Positions 51,261-61,100 of a stretch of DNA of 64,000 nucleotides are shown piece by piece. The notes below the pieces were generated by a model. It was given only the letters and a program-made list of their open reading frames with translations. It was not told the origin of the DNA and made no database searches. Origin of the DNA: Mastigias papua (taxonomy: Eukaryota > Cnidaria > Scyphozoa > Rhizostomeae > Mastigiidae); contig OZ025287.1 in NCBI GenBank assembly GCA_964019165.1, positions 7,294,344 through 7,358,343 on the forward strand. The letters run 5' to 3'. The number at the start of each line of letters is the position of its first letter. Positions within the stretch are counted from its first letter, which is position 1. The translations under genes and the position numbers were made by a program.

Positions 51261-52341
51261 TTCAAAACCTTCCACTAAAGACTTCAAATTGCGAATCTTA
51301 GTGACGACTTTCATAGCGACTTCAAATAACGACTCTCTCTCAAAATACACAACATACACACATTTATATCGACAACGAATTACACAAGAACAACAGAGTA
51401 ATGACAACACACAATGAGAATACACCAAGAATAGACAATACCTAATGACTACCAAGGGACATGGAACGATGACATAGCATGATGCAAACATTAAATGTGG
51501 AAAACTGAATACCACAAAACGGAACAAATATGAATACGCAAAACAACATTTCAGTTCACATTGCAAAATCAAACTAAACGAGAGAACTAGCACTTTAACA
51601 TCCTTTGTGTAGAAAATCCATGGTTTGAGGCTCATCTCGGACCACTTTTTAGATGCTCCTCTATCACTGTCCACTCGGCAGTACATGAGAGATATGGAAC
51701 AACATTAGGGAGATGTAGTTAGAGAGATAAGAAACTGCCCACCCTACCCTTGCTATGCAAAGGGGCCAAGGTAAGTCTCCGCTCTACCAGACCATGTCCA
51801 ACCTATAAAATGGTACCTGAGGCAACCCACTACCTTTGCATTTCTGCGATTCCATATTTATATCAAAATTCTCGTTTGCATTGCTTATCTTTAATTTTCC
51901 CTTCAAAAAGCAGTTTATTGTTACATCAAAATGGACGATTAGATGGAATTTTGATTGAAGATCACAACAAAGTTTTAATCTGTTGGACAAAGCAAATGCA
52001 AAGCTTTAGCTTGACTATTCCCTAATTCTATTATCGCTTCATTCATGAGCACATTCAGACAAGATTGCAAATGGTCATTTGAACTAATGACAAATGCTAT
52101 GTTGTGAAAAAAATTGTCAACTTGGCACCATGAATAACATTTTAGATTTATGTGACCCCAACTGCGGAGAACTCATAGCACTTTTCAGTCGTGAACTGTT
52201 TTGAATTTCAGGTCGACTAAGAAAGTGGCTGCTTCTTGCAATGGAAGACGCTCATGTGTGCTGCGCCCTAACAATTCTATGTTTGGCGACCCATGCAAGG
52301 GAACTAACAAGTACCTCCGTGTCCGATATGAATGTAAATAG
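42951..52341 (+). CDS. Secreted rhamnose-binding lectin with three SUEL (Gal_Lectin) domains, complete gene
   Basis: Exons 42951-43029, 45202-45355, 46454-46587, 48199-48352, 50013-50146, 50487-50640 and 52212-52341 join in phase to 312 residues. Residues 1-22 are a signal peptide (GRSFVVLFLFVFI). Three SUEL domains of about 96 residues follow, each coded by a 154-base and a 134-base exon. Each has eight Cys, the YGR sugar-contact motif (NYGRYD, SYGRSE, NYGRSD) and (F)GDPC(K/R)GT(Y/N)KYL. Such lectins bind L-rhamnose and D-galactose outside the cell and serve in innate defence, egg coats or adhesion; which role applies here is unknown. The last exon ends at TAG 52339-52341 directly followed by GTATGT. 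All internal junctions are GT-AG. Confidence 0.94.
45202..45355 (+). CDS. Lectin exon 2 (domain 1, first half)
   Basis: 154 bases, acceptor TTTCCTCAG, donor GTACAG. Encodes DKEVLACEGKTKTISCGSG, ISVTHANYGRYD and TTSCFS; four Cys. Confidence 0.95.
45361..45459. repeat. 33-bp tandem repeat, three copies, in lectin intron 2
   Basis: The unit GTAACAATAGTCTTTATCTT plus TTAACATTGTCAT begins 5 bases past the splice donor of exon 2. Confidence 0.92.
45590..45770. repeat. CpG-rich TTCGCGG repeats
   Basis: Seven TTCGCGG-type motifs (TTTTCGCGGATTT, TTTCGCGGGAACTAATTT) occur within 180 bp of AT-rich intron. Probably the end of an unclassified mobile element. Confidence 0.55.
46454..46587 (+). CDS. Lectin exon 3 (domain 1, second half)
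   Basis: 134 bases, acceptor TTTCCTAG, donor GTAACT. Encodes CDGQQTCSLYARNSVFGDPC and KGTYKYLRVLYKC. Confidence 0.95.
46790..47880 (+). pseudogene. Non-LTR reverse transcriptase, degenerate, in lectin intron 3
   Basis: In broken frames: SLQLLHSYLTSRKQRVRN, then FVDDNILFACD (the F-DD catalytic block) near 47095. Next come KMLGIAIDSNIE, and LWKRCKKQINKTHRCTLRVL leading into a 121-codon open part ending SGSILWNCIPDMIKAP. The order matches palm to thumb of CR1/L2-type elements. Dead copy, same strand as the lectin. Confidence 0.75.
48199..48352 (+). CDS. Lectin exon 4 (domain 2, first half)
   Basis: 154 bases, acceptor TCTTTCAG, donor GTAAGC. Encodes VVVCERTDRTIKCPKGQ, SASYGRSE and STSCSAV. Confidence 0.95.
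49390..49760 (-). pseudogene. Non-LTR reverse transcriptase C-terminal tail fragment in lectin intron 4
   Basis: On the minus strand, in broken frames, a WLGHVVRMAKGQIPK-like block, a GES/RK-rich linker and a W(E)ATALDR..WRK-like block precede an FKFEE(T)FAQQHRG tail. This is the familiar end of several non-LTR polyproteins. Heavily mutated. Confidence 0.5.
49790..49985. mobile_element. About 190-bp palindromic MITE, copy 1
   Basis: GCATACCCACCAAATGTTTA at the left mirrors AAACATTTTTGGCGGCTATGC at the right; the interior has CTGACCAATCA and its inverse TGATTGGTCAG, so the whole folds on itself. Confidence 0.7.
50013..50146 (+). CDS. Lectin exon 5 (domain 2, second half)
   Basis: 134 bases, acceptor TTTTGCAAAG, donor GTGAGT. 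Encodes SKNIVKARCHYKQSCLLQ and NLVFGDPCRGTYKYLSV. The polypyrimidine tract is weak. Confidence 0.9.
50487..50640 (+). CDS. Lectin exon 6 (domain 3, first half)
   Basis: 154 bases, acceptor TGAATAG, donor GTATGT. Encodes EIVVCEGRSRTVSCPAG, ANYGRSD and TTVCFAA. Confidence 0.95.
51148..51261. repeat. (GGCAAC)n hexanucleotide array
   Basis: About 19 units with a few GTCAAC variants, in the last lectin intron. It makes NGNGNG and AVAVAV open frames that are not genes. Confidence 0.95.
52212..52341 (+). CDS. Lectin exon 7 (domain 3, second half, stop)
   Basis: Acceptor GAATTTCAG. Encodes SCNGRRSCVLRPNNSMFGDP then CKGTNKYLRVRYECK and TAG. Extending by four bases would give the 134-base length of its sister exons, ending at another GT (52346), so the stop arose in what was once an internal exon. 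Confidence 0.94.
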
Positions 52342-52834
52342 GTATGTAGCTTATTGTGTATATAACTGCACTGACCTTTCTTTCTGAAGTTGCAATCGTG
52401 GTTGAAGTATTAGGGGGTCGTGATTAATTGGCTTTTTACCGGATAGGATCTCTTTATACTCCGAAGAGGTTCAATGGCTGGAATTGATTCAATTTCAGAG
52501 TAATTATGCAAGTGAAATGGGTAATTTTAGATCTGACTCTCTCTATATGGTTTTAAATTGAAAATGTAGAACCATAATTGAGGAAAGTGCGTATTTGAAG
52601 CTAGGACATCCTACAATTCACTGAAAGTAGGTCATCAACACTAGCAAAACTTAAAATGTGTGCTAATTATATGTTTTAATATTTAGTAAGTTTCATACAC
52701 TACTAGGCTTTAGTATATTTGCCTTGTAAGGTACCGTACTAGTTTTGGTTTTTTCGATGCTCTTTCTGGTAATTCTAAGGAGAGACCACACCTACTTTTT
52801 TATGAAAGTATTGTTTTGTAATTAAGGCTCATGA

Positions 52835-53030
52835 AGCCTAATCGCCAAATGTTTGAGAGCTCTAATTAGGAATATTTTCTCTCGGCCCAATTGACCAATT
52901 ATAATTCATAATTCTAACTAAGCATGCGCTTCAAAGCTAGATTAGACCTATGTTGCATGCTGATTGGTTAGACAGGGTGGGAGAGCATAGGCTTGATCAG
53001 AGCTATCAAACATTTGGCAGCTATGCTACC
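52835..53030. mobile_element. About 190-bp palindromic MITE, copy 2
   Basis: Related to 49790-49985: CGCCAAATGTTTGAGAGCTC at the left, CTATCAAACATTTGGCAGCTATGC at the right, and a TTGACCAATTAT/TGATTGGTTAG pair inside. It starts about 500 bp past the lectin stop. Confidence 0.65.
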
Positions 53031-54850
53031 TTTGGAGCAAAGCTGAAAAAGCCTTTGCGAAATACTGTATTAATGCTACATTTGACAGTTTTTGCTTTTG
53101 GAAAAAGTTCCTCGATGATTTCAAACAAAATGAATGGATGTCATCATAGAGTGTTGCCATGCTACCTGGTAGACTGCCAACTACAACCTCGTTCACACTT
53201 GTGAAGCAAGAACTGAAGCATGCGGTGTGAGCATGCGCAGAAGTAACTTTTTCACGTTCAATTTCCTTCTGCGCATGCTTGCTTCATTTGCTTTAGCTCT
53301 TACTTCACTAGCCTGAAACAGGCTTACTTAGGCAATAAGCTTCTTCTACTCGACAAATTCTTGTCAAGTACATGATACACCCTGCCTTTTACTCTCTGTG
53401 TATTTGCTAGCTTTATCTTTTCACTATTTGAATCTAGAATATTTTAGGTGTTCAGTTTCTTTTATCTGTTTTAGGTTTTGACAGTTATGAACCTGCCTAA
53501 AGATGTTCAATGTAGAATGGACTACCATGTTTGTTTTTATTCTATTGATGCTTTTGTTAGTTAGCCATCTTACCTTATAGCATATCAATTTTTGAGCAGA
53601 ATGTCCTTCTCTTTTCTTTGAACTTCCTGATTTATAATGATTTCTTTCGATCATAGATTTCAAAACGTGCATTTTGACACACCTTTCGTTTTTTTTCAAT
53701 TCAACTGTTCATTTAGGGACGATTGCTATAAAATTTGAAATTTGAGGCTATCGCTTGCATGCATGGGCAAAAAATAGAACTATGCTGCTGTTTTAGAAAA
53801 AGCAATTGCCAACAAGTATCACAAGCTTTATTGACTAGCACTCCTTAGAGGATAACATGTTGAAGATTGTCAAACAAAAACCCTGTCAGTTCAATTCGGT
53901 TAAGATTGCCTCCATCAAAGCAATTGTTCAAAGTTTTAGTCAACAAAGAAATTTCTCTAACTGCAGTTAACTATTTCGATTCTTATGATTTATGCAGCTG
54001 TTTATGCTTGTGTCCTCTTCGGAGGATAGGAACTATCCTTTTTATTTACCCTTTAAATATCTGCAAGATCTTCCATGCCTTAGTGGTACATTGAACAACT
54101 ATGTGTTGAAAAGAAGTTTCCAGAATGGCATGGATACAAGTATATTTCTAAATTTGTGCCACACCCATAAATTTATCATGTCATGTACGATTATCTGCTA
54201 CGACATTTTATCGTATGATTTCTAAGCACAAGTGTGCTCTGGTACACTTCATTTGCACGCCTTTTGTTACTTTATCCCATGAGAGGGTAAAGTCTTCAAG
54301 AAAGCTAGAACATAAGCAATTGCTTTTGTGGCCCTATGAACACCATTAGCCTTACAGTAGCGGCGAGAGATTCCAGAGACTTTCAAAACTCAAGTCAGTT
54401 TAGAAGATTGCATGGGCTTGTGGAGGTCATTGTGTATGTTCTGCAAGCAAGGCACCTCGTAGGAGTATTGCAAGGTAGATTGGTTTTGTATACTTGTTCA
54501 TAACGTTGCCGCATTTGGTTGACATGCCAGAATCCAGTGAACACTCTTTATTTTGATTTTCGACTACAATGCCTGCCAAAAGTAGTTGGAACACCCACAC
54601 AATTGTACTGATTTCTGACTGCTGCCGCTTCTCCTTGACACTACTTAAAATGTAGTCCCCCCCCCCCCCCTGAAACAATGTTGATTCGATAGCGGAGACC
54701 AGTAGCTTTTACAAACACGCATCACTTTTGGCCTTCGAGTTGCCCATATCTGCTTCATACAACATTGTTTAACGGAGGAGGGGATGCTATGGTTCATCTA
54801 TAGCGTAAATCATAGCAAGTGTTCCAAGACTTTTGGCTGGCATTGTAGGT
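53031..54850. other. Intergenic, no gene seen
   Basis: Contains a GCATGCGCAGAAG inverted pair near 53229-53280 and a C14 run near 54657. Open frames are short with no motifs. Confidence 0.45.
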
Positions 54851-54858
54851 CTATAAAG

Positions 54859-55140
54859 GTTATGTGTTATGGGCGAGTGGCCAAGTGGTTAGAGCGCTTG
54901 ATTGCTGAACGGAACGTCGGTGGTTTGAGCAGAACCCCCTGATCTTAGTTACGATGCTCGCTCACTGTCCTCCCAGCAGCAAATGGGTACCTGGTGGCAA
55001 CACTGGGGAGTTAAAGGCGACGGGGAAAGGAACTGACTTCTCTACCTCACTATGCCGACGGCTCAGGATAAGTGTCCCTTCAAACGGGTATTTCCCAAAC
55101 ATACCGAATCGTATATGAGACTCACCTTTACTTTTTATGC
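54859..55140 (+). mobile_element. tRNA-derived SINE
   Basis: The head resembles a class II (Ser/Leu-like) tRNA: A box TGGCCAAGTGG (54878-54888) and a B-box-like GGTTTGAGC (54922-54930). A roughly 170-bp unrelated body with GCAAATGGGTACCTGGTGGC follows. CTATAAAG occurs on both sides (54851-54858, 55141-55148) as a likely target duplication. The B box carries a C-to-T change, so transcription may be weak. Confidence 0.75.
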
Positions 55141-55821
55141 CTATAAAGATGTATCACTATCCAGTCAAGAGTACTGAAGCAAACGTAGTTTATGGTACCA
55201 GACCACGTGACGAGTATAGAATATATTCAAAATACAACTGCTATTGTAGAATCGAAACTGCAATACGTTCCTAATTTTTGGGATATTATGGCGACTCAGG
55301 TCTTTTTTACACAATACGAAATATTAAAACAAGTAACTGTCATGGACATAAACAAATACGATAATATATGTAGTAAGTCCCAACTACATCTAGTCAATAG
55401 TTGCTCTCTGTCAAACAAATTGTTATTTTAAATGTGAAGCCTGAGCAGGACTTGATATGTCATCGTTTTCCAGATCTAGACAAACAAATGTTTGCTAGAG
55501 GTTTGCCCTTAGGATTTAAAGCTTTATTCTATGCCATTTGTTATACGGTAGTCGCAAGGTCATCTATTTTTCTACACAATTACAGCTCTTTTGAACTGAA
55601 TCACACCTTGTCGTAGCTTTATTCCCATGTATATTAAAATCATCTGTCCTCTCCAAATCGATGACATCAAAGTCCCAAGGCTAATCGACTGCAGTAAGCA
55701 ATGAGAAATGACCGTTTCATGAGATAATGAAGAGACGTAACTGTAGATTTAAGAGTATACAATCTTCAAAGGCATCAAGAACAGGAAGCAACAAGCATAA
55801 AGAGTATCTAATTTACTAAAC

Positions 55822-55945
55822 TTGTTCCCTGGCAGTTGGAAAATAGCTAGGGCTGCACCAGTTTTCAAAAATGGTCCAGCGGATGACAGCTGCAATTATC
55901 GCCCGATACCTGCTTTACTCCGATTATCTTTTATCGTTCTAAGAT
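55822..55945 (+). pseudogene. Short non-LTR reverse transcriptase fragment
   Basis: LFPGSWKIARAAPVFKNGPA then DDSCNYRPIPALLRL is the start of a non-LTR reverse transcriptase (consensus P..WK.A.V.PVFK.G...D..NYRPIS). It breaks off and is followed by an L2-like untranslated tail to about 56080. Confidence 0.75.
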
Positions 55946-56201
55946 TGCATTGTAAATAGGACTATTTATGTTTGTATTTCAAGTTCGATTTATTTACATA
56001 AATGTTGTAACATTTTTGCACTGTCCACTGTAAATCGACCTGCTACAGTGCCTGAAGAATCTGAAATCAAATCAAATCAGCTTGTTTTGAGCCTTCTTTG
56101 GCCTGTGAGCCGCAGGTTGCCCATCCCTGCTCTTCTAGAAACAAGCTTGATATTGATATCTCGAAGCAAAATCCAGAGCACTCAGAGAGAAGTTTCTTTT
56201 A

Positions 56202-56829
56202 GGGCCTTTTTACAAGGAGGTAGGATCACCCTCCTAGGAGGGTCACCCTACCAGAAGGGTCAAAACATAGCGCTACTTTACAAGCAAACTTGTTAAGAAG
56301 GGTCACCCTAGGGGTAGGGCTAGCTTTCATGGTCTTCGGAGAGTTGGTACCAGCCTCTGTTTGGCTGCGAACTGCCGCTGAGCAGATAAAAAAATGGCGA
56401 ACAAGCGGCTTCTTGCAATGCAATCTGTTTTGCCCTTGTTGTCATTATTAACTGCTGTTCTTCAGTGCTATAGCCTGTTGTTTTCAATGTTAATGATCTG
56501 ATGACTGTTAGTTGCTTGTTCAAGTCCAGACATCTTTTCTGATAGAAAATTTGGCGCTCGAATGCTACGCAGCATGTGGACATCCTATCGAGGCCAACAG
56601 AGGTAGCCCTTCTCCTAGGGTCACCCTACCTAGAGCTTTTACAAGGCTTGAGTAAACAAACAGCTAGCCTTCCTAGGAGGGTAACCCTACCTAGATGATA
56701 GGGTGACCCTAGGCCTAGGGTGACCCTACCTGACTTGTAAACTGAACGATGAAAAACAATAGAGAAGGGTAGCCCTACTAGTAGGGTGACCCTCCTAGGA
56801 GTGTTACCCTACCCCTTGTAAAAAGGTTC
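56202..56829. mobile_element. 628-bp MITE with palindromic AGGGTGACCCT arrays, TTA duplication
   Basis: Ends GGGCCTTTTTACAAGG and CCTTGTAAAAAGGTTC, flanked by TTA (56199-56201, 56830-56832). Both ends carry clusters of CTAGGAGGGT(C/G)ACCCTAC-type palindromes, at 56215-56320 and 56600-56815. The TTA target suggests PIF/Harbinger. Confidence 0.8.
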
Positions 56830-57403
56830 TTACTCTGGGGTTAAAAGATGCAATGAAATTCCAGTTCATATCAGACGGGGTCTCAGAATCTGATCATAGA
56901 AGCCCAATTGTATTCATTCATGGCTAATACCTTACCCTAAGTATTATTGTCACTGTAGATGTTTTGCTTAATCTCTAATTCTAGACTTACATTCGCGAAT
57001 AGTTTGTATTTTAAATCGTGGTGGGGTACTCATGTATGAAACTGATGTGGCGATGATGATGATGAATATGATAATGGTGATGATGAGGATGATTGTAAGT
57101 TAAAAAAAATATATGCGAAGGAACAGGTTTAAACATTTATCACTTACTGGAGAATCAAGAGCATTACACTCAATGAATCATACTACTAAAAAGTGCCGAA
57201 TCATGTTCTTCCTAGAAAAGACGAAATTGCCCAGCGTTATGAGCTTAGAAGTTCGAACAGCCATTCTGCAGACAAAGATCATTATATCTCAGTGGTGGAT
57301 CCAGAGAAAATTTTCACTGGGTCCAACCTGAGGGCGTGGCAAGGCGTGGCATGGCAAGAGGGAAAATTCGTGACCATGCCCTTCAGATTGGCTTGAAACA
57401 TTA

Positions 57404-58078
57404 CACTTTTTTTCTTTATAAGAAACCTAGCTCAAGGCCAAATTTTAGTTCTGAAAGGTTCTTAAAAGTTTCTTAATTTAGTGAAAAGAGCAGTAGTGAA
57501 AACGAAATCAAAACGTGAAAATGCTGTTTTTTGTAGTTCCCGCATATAAAATAGACTGTAGTGGACACTTGGAGGAAAAATATGTTTCCGAAACTGTGAA
57601 AGATGACATAGAAATTTCTAAAGTTTCTTAACTCTTTCCTTGTAGTTCTAAAAGTTTCTTAAATGTTAGATTGTCTGTTACCACTACCGTAAATCCTCGA
57701 ACTAGCCCCCCTCGAATAAAGCCCCCTCGAATAAGCCCCCATGCTAGAACTTCAAATTTTTAATAAGCCCCCCCCCCCTCGAATAAGCCCCCACCCTAGG
57801 TGCTGATGAAGACTGTAATAAAGACTAATGCTATATAGACTATTCTTGTAATAGTATGGAGAAAAGGAGCTTTGGTCATGAGCTTTGATCGTGAGCTTTT
57901 TATACGACATTTGTCAAATGATTTTATAAGCCCCCCTCGAATAAGCCCCCCCTCAAAAAAGCCCCCACCCAAAAAGCAGCAAAAATAAATAAGCCCTCAG
58001 GGGGCTAAGTAGAGGATTTACGGTATTCTGTGCTTGTGCTAGGTTTCTTGTAAACAGGTTTCTTATGAAAGCAATGTG
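57404..58078. mobile_element. TIR element with AAGAAACC ends, carrying a nested MITE
   Basis: The left end CACTTTTTTTCTTTATAAG and on to AAACC pairs loosely with the right GGTTTCTTATGAAAGCAATG and TG; TA on both sides. Related to the 21759 element. Its middle is occupied by the 57687-58023 insertion. Confidence 0.65.
57687..58023. mobile_element. 337-bp MITE with CCGTAAATCCTC ends, TA duplication
   Basis: CCGTAAATCCTCGAACTAGC at the left mirrors GCTAAGTAGAGGATTTACGG at the right; TA at 57685-57686 and 58024-58025. Many (G)AATAAGCCCCC units lie near both ends. Confidence 0.82.
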
Positions 58079-58753
58079 TACTTCAGGGAGTACCGTTTGG
58101 CACTGCGTTTAGCCACACCTTTGAAGCTTATACACTAAAGGTTATAGCGTTGACGTGCATCTGATAAGCCAAACGTTTCTTTCATTTTCATTCTTCTCGC
58201 TTCCTTCTACAGTCAGTCATAGCTTTTCTGTGCTCGACCTTTTCTACTTTATACGCCATTCAAGCTTCACCATGTCTGTGGATCCAAACAGATATTTATA
58301 GCTACGTTGAACTCTATTGACACCTCAGAAAATGTCCATACTTAGCTTGCTTTGGGTGCTTTGGACCCAGCCTCTGCGGAATCTGCCTCAGTGACTGGGT
58401 CAACCTTGGGCTCCGCCTCAGTATTTTTGTTTCTGATATGGCCCGGTCTTTTGGAGAAGTAATTGCCCACCAATAAAACAGACTATCGTCGTTTGAGAAC
58501 ATCGCTGAGAGGCATAATCACCGGACCACTGACACAAGCTTTTGGATCAATTCTCAAGCTGATTAAAAGAACCTGACGTGCGTGCCTAAAAGTTGAGATA
58601 ATCTGCAATCTCATATTTTAACATGCATCTCGCATTATCACTGAAAAAGCTGTTTTTGAAAAGACGGTGAAAACCTGTTAATAGTTCAGATTTAATTCCT
58701 TTGAATGGGTCTATTGCCTCAGTGAACCTTCCCAGGATCCATTACTGTAGTAT

Positions 58754-58796
58754 TTCATTTCATTTCATTTCATTTCATTTCATTTCATTTCATTTA
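58754..58796. repeat. (TTTCA)n microsatellite
   Basis: About eight units just left of the 58802 element. Confidence 0.92.
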
Positions 58797-59205
58797 ATAT
58801 ACCGTAAAAATCCGATTAAGCGTCCAGCACCTAATAAGCGCCCCTTCGAATTAGCGCCCAGGTAAAACTCTTAAAGTTCAATAAGCGCCCAGCACTTCTC
58901 AAGCGCCCCCTGCTAATAAGCGCCCATCTTAAGAAACTGGGTGCTTATTCAAAATTTTGCCTTCTTTCAAATGCTTCCATTATCTTGACAAAAGCCGGAG
59001 TGGCAATACATTTATCATACCGATTGACCCAGAAAAATTAACATGGCTCAGACAAGACATAAAAAAACAAAATAATCGCTCTCAAAAACAAGTTATAAAA
59101 GTCACTCCCCAAGGGTCGTTCCCATTACTTTTGAAGAAGCATAAAAGTAAGCTAAAAGATATAAACTGGAAATTTCCTATTCAGTCCTTTTTTCTGTGTT
59201 TCAAT

Positions 59206-59460
59206 TCCTAGGTAGAAAATTTCTCTTTGATTTTAACCATTTGTTCATCAAGAACTTTTGCTGTTCGACTACAGTTTGTCCGGGCTGAAAATTTTGCTGG
59301 CACCACAAGCCCAACCTCCCGTTTTCTTTTCCCGGTGATGTCAACGTAGATCCCATTTCCTGTGTCTGCCTTCAAAAATTGGTTTAGCAGTTTCGATAAT
59401 TCAACTGGTACATGTCCTACAAGAGTGAGAGTAGATGTGTCTTCCTCTGACCATTTGAAA
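59206..59460 (-). pseudogene. Coding remnant inside the 1.2-kb TIR element
   Basis: The minus strand reads FKWSEEDTSTLTLVGHVPVE then LSKLLNQFLKADTGNGIYVD, ITGKRKREVGLVVPAKFSA and a final KIKEKFST stop. The GHVPxELS ... VTGKR ... GLxVP pattern recalls a domain I have seen in invertebrate transposon-linked proteins; I cannot name it. No intact gene. Confidence 0.5.
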
Positions 59461-59472
59461 ATAGCAATAGAG

Positions 59473-59778
59473 CAGAGATGGGCAAACTACGGCCCGTCAA
59501 GTGCTTTCTTGCGGCCCACCAAAAACTGTTAGGAAGTAAAAATAACTTCGTTTATGACATTGTCCTTTTCATAACAGTTAGTCACCACGTGACTTCGCTT
59601 TCCAAATTTATGTGCTTTAGTTCAAGTTTCCACTGCTTAATATTGCAGAATAGTACTTCAATAGCTGCTTATATACCGCTCTGTGTATTGAGAAATATTT
59701 GGCAACGTACTATGCGGCCCTAGAAAGACTTAGAGTTTGTGAATATGGCCCTTGTACTCAAAAGTTTGCCCACCCCTG
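59473..59778. mobile_element. 306-bp hAT-type MITE with 8-bp target duplication
   Basis: Starts CAGAGATGGGCAAACTACGG, ends AGTTTGCCCACCCCTG, and is flanked by CAATAGAG on both sides (59465-59472, 59779-59786). The 8-bp duplication and CAGNGGTGGGC ends are diagnostic of hAT. Confidence 0.92.
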
Positions 59779-60195
59779 CAATAGAGTATTTGTCATAATC
59801 TAACGCTTCTCTTCGTTCATCTGGCTTCGCTATCAGAACTTGTCCAATTAAAGGTGTCTAAATACTTTTGTAAACATCATGTTCCCGAATAACTGATAAG
59901 CGCCCAGCACCTAATAAGCGCCCACTTTGAATAAACGCCCAGGCAAAACAACTTAAAAATTCAACAAGCGCCCAGGGCGCTAGTTCGGATTTTTACGGTA
60001 TTGGTAAAGGCTACTTGAATTTCAGCTACATGGCTGTTTCACAAATTTTCCTGTTTTGAAAGAAAAGAAAAATAATTAAAAGATTTCTAAGATCTTAACA
60101 TTGTTTAAATTACATTAAATAATAAATACTTATTAAGAATCTAATACAAGTATCAAAAGATCATATGAAACTGAAGATGCAAATATTGATGGACT

Positions 60196-60700
60196 TCTTG
60201 AACGTTGTCAAAGAGGGTGCCAATTTAGCATCTTGACTAAGCTCATTCCATAATTTTGCTCCACGATAACAGAAAGCGTTTTGACCCATAGATGTTCTAA
60301 GAAAACGTATTTGCAAATTTTTTTCAAAAGAGCAAAGGTTTCGACCATTACCTTTCAGAGCATCTAGTAAATAGTTCCATTAAATGCTGAGGAGGAGCAA
60401 GCGACCATAGTGATTTATATGTAAGCATAACTATTTCTTTCCATACGAAAGAGAGATTCTTAATTGAAAGCCATCCAAGACTTTGTAGCGAAGGGGCGGC
60501 AGATCCATCGTAAGGACTTTTAGGTACTATTCTTGCAGCTATATTCTGGATCTTTTGGAGAGAGTTAGGTTTAGATTCTCTAAAACAGCCCCAAATCGAG
60601 CAGCAATAGCTAAAATGCGGCTCAACAATTCCTCCATACCGTATGAGGGTACCTCGTAATTTTTTCAGTACAAGACCGTTTCAACCAGCCTGCATTACTC
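60196..60700 (-). pseudogene. Non-LTR retrotransposon (CR1/L2-type) reverse transcriptase C-terminus
   Basis: On the minus strand: YGGIVEPHFSYCCSIWGCF, LQKIQNIAARIVPKSPYD, LGWLSIKNLSFVWKEIVMLT, then TSMGQNAFCYRGAKLWNELS and LTTFKK. Standard C-terminal order. Few breaks, so younger than the other fragments. Confidence 0.78.
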
Positions 60701-61100
60701 TGCTAACAGTACCATGGGCAAAATATCACTTTCTACAACAAAGAAGGTGAACACATGCTATTGAGAAATCATGATGTAAAACAGATGTAATTATATTGCA
60801 GATTTGAAAACACTAGTGGAATCCAATTGCACTAGAGGCTGGAGAAAGTACAACTGGATAAAGTAGAGAGTGGCCTTGTCTTGTTAAAAGGAAAATCTTC
60901 AAAGAACGTTTGAAAAATTTACAACTTTTAAATTGAATTTTCTTAACTCATTACTTTATTTTTTGTATGAATCTATCTGTGCACTATTAATTCAAAATGG
61001 TGCCATTTTTTTACAATACAATGCAAAAATGGAATCTTACAGCCCTATTTACACCCTATACATGTATAGCTTTTCCAGTAGAGTACCCTCAACGAAAATG

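Larger units (their letters stand above)
58802..59998. mobile_element. 1.2-kb TIR element with AATAAGCGCCC subterminal repeats
   Basis: Ends CCGTAAAAATCCGATTAAGC and CTAGTTCGGATTTTTACGG; TA on both sides (58800-58801, 59999-60000). At least ten (A)ATAAGCGCCC units lie within 200 bp of the ends. The interior holds a coding remnant (59206-59460) and a hAT MITE (59473-59778). Confidence 0.82.

Noticed and set aside
51102..51686. 194-aa minus-strand frame with an Ala-Val repeat and hydrophobic segments
   Set aside because: Created by the (GGCAAC)n array; the rest overlaps a diverged repeat and has no splice or family support.
54871..54950. Serine or leucine tRNA gene
   Set aside because: Stems do not close and the B box is mutated; body and flanking duplication show a SINE.
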